22,082 nucleotides of DNA from Acidobacteriota bacterium (GTDB lineage: Bacteria > Acidobacteriota > Terriglobia > Terriglobales > Acidobacteriaceae). Numbering within the stretch: position 1 is the first letter of the stretch; each line of letters opens with the position of its first letter. Shown here one piece after another: positions 1 to 8,200 of the stretch. The notes beneath the pieces were generated by a model. The model did not search any database. It was not told where the DNA came from and was given only the letters and a program-made list of their open reading frames with translations. Location: assembly GCA_021799405.1 (NCBI GenBank), contig JAJZAL010000044.1, positions 1-22,082 of the forward strand. Direction: 5' to 3'. The position numbers and the translations under genes are program-made.

Positions 1-2
1 CC

Positions 3-761
3 GAGCAGTTACACCTCGCCGAAGGGCAATCGGCATGGGATCGAATGATGCACCGCGCTCCCATCCTGGGCGCCCTGTTTCAAAACGCGAAACCCGTCCA
101 ACCCTTTCGCCATATCCCGAGGCTGGGATTTCGCAGTGCCGCCATCGCTGGACGCAACTGGGCACTGCTGCCGTCTGCAGCCGGGTTTGTTGACCCGCTC
201 CTCTCCACCGGCTTTCCTCTCACGCTGCTTGGCATTTCCCGGCTTGCCGAAATTTTTGCCCGCGACTGGAATACAAATCGCTTCGAATCTCAGCTTCAGC
301 AATACTCGGCAAGGACTGATGCAGAACTGCTCGCCACGGCGCGCCTGATCGGTGCCTTGTACGCAAACATGTGTGACTTCCAAGTATTTGCCGCATTGAC
401 CCTCCTGTATTTCGCGGCGGCAAGCTATTCAGAAACCGTTCGCCGCCTTGGACGGCCCGAACTGGCGCCGTCTTTTTTGCTTCACGATCATCCCGTCTTC
501 GGTCCGGAATGCGCGCGCGTACTGGACCTCGCCCGCTCAGACCGCAGCATCAGCAGTTCTGACGATTTGATGGACGAAATCCTTCGCGTAATCGAACCCA
601 TAGACGTCGCTGGGCTTTGCGACCGCACGCGGCGCAACTGGTATCCGGTCGACGCCGATGACCTGTTGCGCGCGGCAGACAAGATCGGTGCAACCCGCGA
701 CGAAATTCTGCGTATGTTGAAGCGCTGCGGATTCAATGCAACTGCTTCTTCGCAGTGTTGA
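3..761 (+). CDS. FAD-dependent oxidoreductase, tryptophan-halogenase-like, C-terminal part (5' cut by window edge)
   Basis: The frame is open from the left edge, so only about the last 250 residues are present. A segment reading WALLPSAAGFVDPLLSTG, followed by FPLTLLGISRLAEIF, is the conserved flavin-proximal region near the C-terminal third of the tryptophan-halogenase-like FAD monooxygenase family. The later FAALTLLYFAAASYSE and FLLHDHPVFGP segments fit acidobacterial members of that family, usually about 500 residues long. Family knowledge: these are soluble flavoproteins; halogenation cannot be claimed because the N-terminal FAD and Trp-x-Trp-x-Ile motifs lie outside the window. The gene converges on the UnbV-like gene and overlaps its 3' end by 29 bp. 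The family call is fairly sure; the reaction is unknown. Confidence 0.8.
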   Translation, partial: EQLHLAEGQSAWDRMMHRAPILGALFQNAKPVQPFRHIPRLGFRSAAIAGRNWALLPSAAGFVDPLLSTGFPLTLLGISRLAEIFARDWNTNRFESQLQQYSARTDAELLATARLIGALYANMCDFQVFAALTLLYFAAASYSETVRRLGRPELAPSFLLHDHPVFGPECARVLDLARSDRSISSSDDLMDEILRVIEPIDVAGLCDRTRRNWYPVDADDLLRAADKIGATRDEILRMLKRCGFNATASSQC

Positions 762-2553
762 GCACAAAGTGAATCGGCTTGTCGGAAATAATTCCCTTGC
801 CCTCCTCGACCGTGATGAACTGGTCGGGGCGAATATTCTTGAGAATCTGCACATCACCAGCCGGCCATAGAATCTTCAGGCTGATTCGCTTCGAAGGATC
901 GGGCTTGCCGAGGCCAAACGTGAGCCGCAACTCACTCTGCGAAAGATAACTTGACCCGCTCTTCACCATCTCGCTCATATGCTGCCCCGTCGAGGTAGTC
1001 AAAAACACTTTCGCACCAATGCCGTCGCGGTTTGAGCGCGTGCCCACTGTCTTTATTTCGAGCATGTCGTTCTCGTTGGCCCCATCGTTGCGCCACAGCC
1101 GCGCCGCGCCGTTGCTGGTGGTCACCACCAAGTCCAGGTCGCCATTGTTGTCGATATCGCCGTACGCCGCGCCGCGTCCTACCAGCTTTTCCTTGAATGC
1201 TGGCCCCACGTCATTCGACACGTCCTTGAATTTTCCGTTGCCCATGTTCTCGAATAACAGTGGCTGCTCTGCATAGCTCAGCGAGGGATCCAGAACGGAA
1301 ATGTCATCGTCCACGTGACCGTTGATAGCAAAAATGTCAGGCCGTCCATCCAGGTTGTAATCGAAAAAGAAGGTGCCAAAAGTCAGTGAATTGGCAGATG
1401 GGCCCGCAATTCCCGCGCTGCCGGCCACGTTGGTAAACAGACCATTGCCCTCATTGCGATAGAGAGACATGCTCTCATGAGTAAAATTGCCTACGATCAG
1501 GCTCTGTAATCCGGAGCCGTTGTAATCGCCCGAATCCGTACCCATGCCCGCCCGCGCTTTGCCCGAGCTGCTGTACGCTACCCCCGCCGCGAAACCGACT
1601 TCAGTGAAGGTCCCGTTGCAATTGTTGCGGTACAGCCTGTTAGGTTCCGTGTCATTGGTGATGAACAGATCGATGCAGCCGTCATTGTTGTAATCCACCA
1701 GGGCTACACCAAGAGCCTTGTCATTCGAATCGTAAAGCCCGGCCTGCTTGGTCACATTCGTAAAAGTGCCGTTTCCGTTGTTCCGGTATAGCGAGATGCT
1801 TTCGCCCTTGTAGAGTTCGGGAGTGCAATACGATTTGTGAACACCGTCCAGCGAACACCATTTGTCGCTCTTTACGGACCAGTGCACGTAGTGATCCACA
1901 ACCAGGTCCAGCTTGCCATCATTGTTGTAGTCAAACCACGCTGCCGACGTCGACCAGCCTCCCGAACCAACACCTGCCTGCTTCGTCACGTTCGTAAAGG
2001 TGCCATTGCCGTTGTTACGGAACAGGTAATTGTGGCCCAGCGCGGTGATGTAAATATCGTCGTACCCGTCGTTGTTGTAATCGCCCACGGCGCAACCCAT
2101 GCCGTACATCTGCACATCCAGGCCGGCCTGCTTGGTCACGTTCGTAAAGGTGCCGTTGCCATTGTTCCGGTAGAGCGCCGGATAGGACTTCGTCCGACCT
2201 CCATGCCCCGGCCAGTCCATCGAGTTCACAAAAAGAATGTCCTGCCACCCGTCGTTGTTGTAATCGATGAAGCAGACGCCACTGCCCATGGTTTCCGGCA
2301 GATACTTCTTGCCGAAGGCCCCACTGTTGCGGACAAAATCAATTCCTGCCTGTCTCGTGATATCCGTAAACCGTATCGGTCCCGTAGGCCGCTCTTCGCT
2401 TGCTGCAGCGGGAGCGTGGACACTGGCATGCGATGCTGCCGCGTGCGGTTTCGCAGAAGCTTTCTCAGCAGCCTTCGATCTTGACTTACAGCCGGCAAGT
2501 AATACAACGGCTGCAAGCAGGCAGTATGCGACGAGAGAGAATCGAGTGGTCAA
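733..2553 (-). CDS. UnbV/CRTAC1-like lipoprotein with FG-GAP repeats and ASPIC/UnbV domain
   Basis: Chosen start is TTG at 2553: a GAAGGG Shine-Dalgarno lies 6 bases upstream, and the product then begins with a textbook lipoprotein signal ending in the lipobox Leu-Leu-Ala-Gly-Cys. An in-frame GTG at 2601 would add 16 residues ahead of it. After a low-complexity Ala-rich linker come at least six calcium-loop repeats of the form DYNNDGxxD, each followed by LFxxN/ILFVN-type strands, which build a beta-propeller. Three copies of RNNGNGTFTNVTKQAG are almost identical. The last ~100 residues form the ASPIC/UnbV domain (TRSNRDGIGAKV, LRLTFGLG, ILWPAGDVQ). No catalytic residues are recognised, so a surface or periplasmic binding/scaffold role is inferred. 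It is the last gene of the operon, 19 bp after the UnbU-like gene. Confidence 0.9.
   Translation of the reverse strand: MTTRFSLVAYCLLAAVVLLAGCKSRSKAAEKASAKPHAAASHASVHAPAAASEERPTGPIRFTDITRQAGIDFVRNSGAFGKKYLPETMGSGVCFIDYNNDGWQDILFVNSMDWPGHGGRTKSYPALYRNNGNGTFTNVTKQAGLDVQMYGMGCAVGDYNNDGYDDIYITALGHNYLFRNNGNGTFTNVTKQAGVGSGGWSTSAAWFDYNNDGKLDLVVDHYVHWSVKSDKWCSLDGVHKSYCTPELYKGESISLYRNNGNGTFTNVTKQAGLYDSNDKALGVALVDYNNDGCIDLFITNDTEPNRLYRNNCNGTFTEVGFAAGVAYSSSGKARAGMGTDSGDYNGSGLQSLIVGNFTHESMSLYRNEGNGLFTNVAGSAGIAGPSANSLTFGTFFFDYNLDGRPDIFAINGHVDDDISVLDPSLSYAEQPLLFENMGNGKFKDVSNDVGPAFKEKLVGRGAAYGDIDNNGDLDLVVTTSNGAARLWRNDGANENDMLEIKTVGTRSNRDGIGAKVFLTTSTGQHMSEMVKSGSSYLSQSELRLTFGLGKPDPSKRISLKILWPAGDVQILKNIRPDQFITVEEGKGIISDKPIHFVLNTAKKQLH
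1742..2172 (-). repeat. three near-identical 47-bp coding modules inside the UnbV-like gene
   Basis: Modules lie at 1742-1788, 1976-2022 and 2126-2172. Counted by eye, the first and third differ at 4 of 47 positions and the second and third at 5 of 47. Each encodes the stretch RNNGNGTFTNVTKQAG. Spacing is irregular (about 234 and 150 bp), and the sequence between copies is a normal FG-GAP blade, so these are intragenic duplications rather than a CRISPR or mobile repeat. Confidence 0.75.
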
Positions 2554-2572
2554 GTACGGCCCTTCAGAAAAT

Positions 2573-3463
2573 TTATTGCTGCGCGACTCCAGCACTTGCA
2601 CTGAATGCAGGCACTTCGACGGGTGCAGCCTTCATACGGCGTGAATCAAGCCACATCTCAACAAGCATGGCAATCGGCCCCACCCAGAATAGAGCATAGA
2701 GTTCGGCGTAGACGCTCTGATCAAGGCGGAAGAACATTTCCAGCAGCGCTACCAGAAACGCCACAATGCACTGCCCCTTCTTCGACCGTACCGTTGTCTT
2801 TGGATCGGTGATCATGAAAAAGATAAAGAGTTGGTATTCCGGCCCTGTGATTGGAGACACCTCCGAGAGCCACGGCTCGTGAATAATCCATGAACGGATG
2901 ACAGCCAGAACAAGAAACGAGATAACGTAGGTCGCGCTGATATGAAACCGCCGCAGCCGCCAGACGATAACAGAACCGAGCACCCAGATCACAACCATGG
3001 AAGCAAGATTATTGCCCCATTGAATACTGAGCATGGCTGCGCTCGCAGGCAGGAGAAACAGCACGACGCTGATGCCAAAATTAGAGGGATTAAAGAGATG
3101 GCGGCCTTTCAACCGCAGGACATATTTGGAAGTAATCGCAAGCGCTGCTGCCACGGCGTAAGGCCAGAAATCCGGAGAGCGCAGCAGAATACCAACGCTG
3201 ATCCCCGTGATGTACGCACTGGCCACATTCAGCCATTTGCCCAGAAAGATACGCCCCAGAACCAGCTCGACGGTGATGGATGTCGCAATCGCCAGCAGCG
3301 TCCGCTCATAGCTCTCAAGGATTCCGAAGGACAACTGTCCGGCCAGCAGGATAAGCGTAATAAAAATGGGTGGAACGTAGCGATTGTCGAGCGAGAGCCA
3401 CCGTTTCCACTTCGGCGGACGCGACGGGGGTGACGCCGGGATAGCAATCGTGGACTGGCTCAT
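2573..3463 (-). CDS. UnbU-like (RnfD/NqrB family) integral membrane protein
   Basis: This is a 296-residue polytopic protein with about 8-10 hydrophobic segments between residues 30 and 270. The motifs SKYVLRLKGRHLFNPSNFG (residues 112-130) and FMITDPKTT (216-224) are hallmarks of the RnfD/NqrB membrane family. UnbU (E5) of enediyne clusters belongs to the same family and sits beside UnbV (E4), as here. Rnf/NqrB proteins carry covalently bound FMN on a Thr in a Ser-Gly-Ala-Thr-type motif. The corresponding stretch here reads SPITGPEYQLF, so that site is not obvious. No other Rnf or Nqr subunit is nearby. The ATG at 3463 overlaps the upstream stop as ATGA and has a GAGGAG ribosome site, so the two genes are translationally coupled. 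Family call is good; function is inferred only. Confidence 0.85.
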   Translation of the reverse strand: MSQSTIAIPASPPSRPPKWKRWLSLDNRYVPPIFITLILLAGQLSFGILESYERTLLAIATSITVELVLGRIFLGKWLNVASAYITGISVGILLRSPDFWPYAVAAALAITSKYVLRLKGRHLFNPSNFGISVVLFLLPASAAMLSIQWGNNLASMVVIWVLGSVIVWRLRRFHISATYVISFLVLAVIRSWIIHEPWLSEVSPITGPEYQLFIFFMITDPKTTVRSKKGQCIVAFLVALLEMFFRLDQSVYAELYALFWVGPIAMLVEMWLDSRRMKAAPVEVPAFSASAGVAQQ

Positions 3464-5256
3464 TTCGGCTCCTCGATCTGGTAGAGCTTATCCGGCTTGA
3501 GGTTCGTCACCGTCTGGATGGTTCCGGAGGGCCAGTGGATCACAGCCTTCTCGATGTGCGGATGTTCGCCCAGCCCGAAGTGTAACCGCAGCCCATTTTG
3601 GGCGGCAAACCCTGACCCCGCCGCGACCTCCTGAAGCTGCTTCTTCCCATCCCAGTACAACGTAAGCTCAGCGCCAATGGCTTCCCTGTTGCTTCGAGTT
3701 CCTTCCAGCCTGAACTCGATCCACTTCTCTGCGGGATTCACGTGATTCTTGTAGATGATCAGCGGACCATTCTGATTGGCGACCACAACATCCAGCGCGC
3801 CGTTATTAAACAGGTCGGCCACCGCGACGGCTCGTCCATCGTGCCTGTCGGTAACGCCAACCGCACGGGCCACATTTTCGAACTGACCGTTGCCGTCGTT
3901 GATCCACACACGCTTTTCCTGGTAGCCGGAGAGACTCCTTCCATCGAATGCCGGCCAGTTCTTCGCATCTCCAATAATGTTGCTGTTGCCCGAGGCGACT
4001 TTGGCAAAGTCATACCAATAGCTCCGCGTGTGGCTCAAAGAGATGTAGCCATTGGTCAAAAACAAATCCAGGTCGCCATCGTTATTGAAGTCGCCGAACT
4101 GCGCGCCAAAGCTCCATCCGCCGAGTTCGATACCGAGTGCACGCGCCATGTTGACATACTGAGTCGATTGACCAGATGTCCCGTCTTTTGGCACCCACAG
4201 ATTATTACCTTGAAGCAGAATCCCCGGCTCAGAAATATTCGACACATAAATGTCGAATTTGCCTTGGTTGAATACATCCCCAAATGAAACATCCATGCCG
4301 CTCTTTGGGGAAAATCCAATGCCCGCCTGCTTGCTGACATCGTAAAATCGCTTGCCGTTATTGAAATACAGCTGATCAATGCCATAGTCGTTGGCAATGA
4401 ATAAGTCCTGGTACCCATTCCCTGTAAGATCGGCAGCGCCGGATGCCAGTGTCCATCTGTGGCCTGTCAAGCCCAGCTGCTGGGCCACATCTTTAAACTT
4501 GCCATTGCCCATATTACGGAACAGGTAGTTACGCCCGCCGTTGTCAGCATATTCAAAGCTATCCGGCATTATCTTCGTGGTCTTCAGGTGCCACAGATTG
4601 ATCTTCGCCGGGTAATACCCTCCTACAAAGAGATCCAGCTTGCCGTCATTGTTGTAATCAAACCACAGCGCTGTGTTGGCGTTCATCCACTTGGGAAAAC
4701 CAGCCTGCTTCGTCACATTGGTAAAGCCATGCCCATGGTCGTTTCGGAACAGCATCGGCTTTCCCCACTTAATGAGAAACAGATCGGGATAGCCGTCATT
4801 GTTGTAGTCCCCCCACACGGCACCCATCGAAACGCCGGTGCCGGGCTGGTTCACATTCGCAATACCCAGTTCGGGGGCCACATTCGTAAAGGTGCCGTTG
4901 TGATTGTTGCGGTAAAGAGCATTCATGCCGCCCACGCGGCTGGTCGTCACGTAGATATCCGGCCAGCCGTCGTCGTTGTAATCAACTATTGAAACAGATG
5001 CCCCCAGCGACGCCACCTCGGGCATAATCGCCGCGAGCTTTTTGTCCAGCACCGGCTCCTGGTGGACAAAATCAATTCCGGCTTTCTTCGTATCGTTCGT
5101 AAAATAAAAACCGTAGCGGGCAAGCGCCGACTTCTCGCTCAATCGAGCGGCACTGGCCTTATCCTGTGACGCTCTCCGCGTAAGAACAACCGGAACAGCT
5201 ATGAGCCCGGCAAAGAACAGGAAAAGAATTGCTCTTGCTATGGGACCACGCTTCAT
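3460..5256 (-). CDS. UnbV/CRTAC1-like FG-GAP protein with ASPIC/UnbV domain
   Basis: A 598-residue protein. Residues 5-25 form one hydrophobic segment (signal peptide or membrane anchor, no lipobox Cys), so it is exported or tethered outside the cytoplasm. About seven FG-GAP/VCBS blades follow with calcium loops such as DYNDDGWPD, DYNNDGYPD, DYNNDGKLD and DFNNDGDLD; two loops (DVFNQGKFD, DLTGNGYQD) are degenerate. The C-terminal ~100 residues are an ASPIC/UnbV domain (TRSNREAIGAEL, LRLHFGLG, IHWPSGTIQ). It has the same architecture as the UnbV-like gene at 733-2553 but clearly different sequence, so the two are old paralogues rather than a fresh duplication. The start overlaps the TPR gene stop as ATGA with AGGAG about 14 bases upstream; its own stop overlaps the UnbU-like start. 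Confidence 0.9.
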   Translation of the reverse strand: MKRGPIARAILFLFFAGLIAVPVVLTRRASQDKASAARLSEKSALARYGFYFTNDTKKAGIDFVHQEPVLDKKLAAIMPEVASLGASVSIVDYNDDGWPDIYVTTSRVGGMNALYRNNHNGTFTNVAPELGIANVNQPGTGVSMGAVWGDYNNDGYPDLFLIKWGKPMLFRNDHGHGFTNVTKQAGFPKWMNANTALWFDYNNDGKLDLFVGGYYPAKINLWHLKTTKIMPDSFEYADNGGRNYLFRNMGNGKFKDVAQQLGLTGHRWTLASGAADLTGNGYQDLFIANDYGIDQLYFNNGKRFYDVSKQAGIGFSPKSGMDVSFGDVFNQGKFDIYVSNISEPGILLQGNNLWVPKDGTSGQSTQYVNMARALGIELGGWSFGAQFGDFNNDGDLDLFLTNGYISLSHTRSYWYDFAKVASGNSNIIGDAKNWPAFDGRSLSGYQEKRVWINDGNGQFENVARAVGVTDRHDGRAVAVADLFNNGALDVVVANQNGPLIIYKNHVNPAEKWIEFRLEGTRSNREAIGAELTLYWDGKKQLQEVAAGSGFAAQNGLRLHFGLGEHPHIEKAVIHWPSGTIQTVTNLKPDKLYQIEEPK

Positions 5257-8200
5257 TGGCTGGATGAACTCCTGAGGGCGTCTTCAAAATTCTCGGGCGT
5301 AACATATCGCGTCTGGTAAGTCTCCCAGTCCTTCCGATGATGACGATATTCCCACTCGTCCTCCAGCGGCTTGGCCGGCGTGTCGTAGATTTTGCGCGCA
5401 TGATAAGGAAGAGGCAGAACCGTTGCCGAATCATATGTATTGTAATCCCCGTCCTTCACCCATCCATCCCCCGCAAGCACGTAATCCCGCACCCAACCCG
5501 GGGGTAGCGGCGGCAGTTCTGCAAACCGCAGAGACAACTCATCGCCGGCATTCATGATCACGTAGCGATCATCAACCTTTCGCAGCAGCGGACGCACATC
5601 TCCATACCGCGTGTAGTAGCCGGTGAGATCTTGCCATATCTGAGTCGTCGCCATAAGGTGGTTGTACTCAGGAATTTCCGGCGACGACACATTCGCTTTA
5701 TAAATCTCCGAGTAGCCACGGTAGTGCAGGTTCGCGTATTCAGGAGAAAGGCGCGTAATCTTCAGCGGGGTATCCGGCAGGCCGCGTGCCCACTCTATCT
5801 GGTCCCAGTAAATCTCCATGTTTGTGCTCAGACGCACAACATGCGGATCACCGGGATGGAAGAGCCCCGTGAGGTTGATAACGCATGTCTTGTTCCTCCC
5901 CGCCGGGAAACCCAGGTTCGGTCTGACGACATGCCAGACGCCATGAGCGTCTTCAATGGAAAGGCTGAGCGGTTTCGGCTGCTCGTGATGCCCCTGGCTG
6001 ATGGCAACCATGATTGTCGAATCAGCCGGATGCAACCAGCCTTTTGCAATCAGGTAGAGCGGACCAGATGTGGGAATATCCTTCCCCAGATAAATATCCA
6101 CATAGTGGTCGCGCGTAATTCCCTGGTATTGCCCAAGCCCAAAGTTATCCAGATATTTGCCGTCACGGTAGAGTAGTGTTTGCGTAACATTGTCACCGTT
6201 GTCGTCCACGGCGCGGACGATCGGATGTGGCCTGCCGGTAGCGATAATCCTCAGCTTCTTCGGTGGAACGACAAATCGTTCATCGGTGTAGACCTCAGTG
6301 CCCTTGGGGTGATCCACAACCATCAGTGACAGATAGTCGTAATAGTACGTCTCCCATAGCTCGTCTGTAATATCGAGGTCATAGTGGTCATTCCGCGGAA
6401 CCAGTTCCCCACGCGGTATTTTGTACCACTCCGATGTCTTCACGATAGCGGCGCTGCCCTGCCCGTTGATTCGCAAACCAATCGCAGCCCCCCACGGCGC
6501 GGTGTCCATCACAAACTTCATCTTCTTTCCGTTCCATGCGTACAAGAACGGGCAAGACCCCTTCAAACGCTGCTCTGTAAGCACTTCCTGATCAGCCTTC
6601 AACGCAAACTCGGCCGTCACCGTTCCATTCGGCCAGGTAATGCGCGCCACCTGTGTCTGGGTGTGAGTTCCGAGACCAAAGTGCAGTTGCGGCCCCGTAA
6701 TCGGAAGCTCTTGCGTCATCATCGCCGACCTGATCTCGATGCTGCCGCCGATCCCAAAGGGATTCACTCGCTGGTCCCCAGTCGTCTGCCGGGCGCGTGG
6801 ACGAATCGTCTGCCAGTGATAATTCTTGGTGCCGTGGTTGAGGTCTTCCTGCGCCTGGCCGTCAGCAGTAAGACCAAGCAGCGCCATCCTCCCATTGTCG
6901 TGAACATCAGCAAGGCTGAAGACTTCCGCAGGCCCCACTGAATGATTCAGCAGAACGAATTTCCCTGACCGGTGCGCCAGCCAGATCAGGGCACCTGCCG
7001 TCCGGCTTGCAGCCGGAGAAACCTGGCCCAATAACAGATCGATCGCACCATTATTATCGATATCCGTCGCGCGCAAACGAACCTGGCCCGCAAGGTTTAC
7101 TGCGCTGTCTGGCACGCTGGCAATCTTTGCCGAGTTCCATCCCTGATCGTTGCCCATGAGCGAAAGCCGGCCAATCGTTCCGTCAGGCAACACCACGACA
7201 AGATCCATAAAGCTGTCGGCGTTCACGTCTGCCGCCGTGATCGCTTTGGCACTCGCAAACTCACTTGGTACGGGAATCTGGACAAACTTGCCGGCGCGGT
7301 GGTTCACAAAGACGTGCAGATGCCCAGCGCCATCAATGATGGCGGCATCAGGGCTCCCATCGCCAGTCAAATCCGCCCAGACAAACTGCCGAATCCCCGA
7401 AATTCCCGCAAAAGGGTGAATCGGCGTGAACGTGCCGTCTCCGTTGTTCCGCAGCACTGTGGGAAGACCCGATGACTGACCAAGAACAACGTCGAGATCT
7501 CCATCCGCTTCAATATCGACGGCCCACGCTCCCGTGTAAGAAGCATTCAGTACCGAGCGAGGGAGTTTGGTCGTTGCCGTCACATTCGTATATGAGGTCG
7601 GGCTGTTCTGTCGCATCAGGCGGAAACCACCTGCCCCAGCCAGCGCAAGATCCGTCTTGAAGTCGTAGTTATAGTCGAGCCCCAGAATCCCTTCCGGTGT
7701 CGGTGCCACACCTTTAGGCCCGCCGGGAAAAGCAAAGCTCACACCAGTCGCGAGCCGCACCTCATGCCCGTTGGCAACGACAACGGTCGGCGCCCCCTTG
7801 CCATCCAGAGAAACCGAGCCGATCCAACTCCACCGCTCGTTGTCGTGCTCGGTGCTGATGCCCGGAACTGGCTGCGCGCTGAATGAAATCGCAGTATCCG
7901 CCGGAGCGGGTGTCGACGACGGCGAAGGCAACCGCAGGAAATGCGTGAAAGGCTGCGCGTCATTTCCCGGCGCCGGTCTTATCTCTGACAAGTCTGCTCT
8001 GAAAGCCGAAACCTGCATCAGCGCATTGCGTAAAAATACGCTGCGCAAGGCCGCAGCATGGGGATCAGTGCCAGCCGCAGCGCTCTCGAGCGCAGTCAGC
8101 TCTTGCTTCACCTCACTTGGCCAACTACCGCTTTGTGCGGTAATGCGCGCAACAGTCGAGTGCAGCGTCGCGGCGTCGCCTCGCTTGGCCGCAATCCAGC

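Noticed and set aside
1742..2172. Possible CRISPR-like array
   Set aside because: Repeats are coding, unevenly spaced and the sequence between them is homologous propeller blade, not unique spacers.
1837..2484. 215-codon plus-strand open frame
   Set aside because: It is antisense to the repetitive UnbV-like gene; its Val-rich repeats simply mirror the DYNNDG codons.
3742..4287. 181-codon plus-strand open frame
   Set aside because: Antisense shadow of the second UnbV-like gene; no family resemblance.
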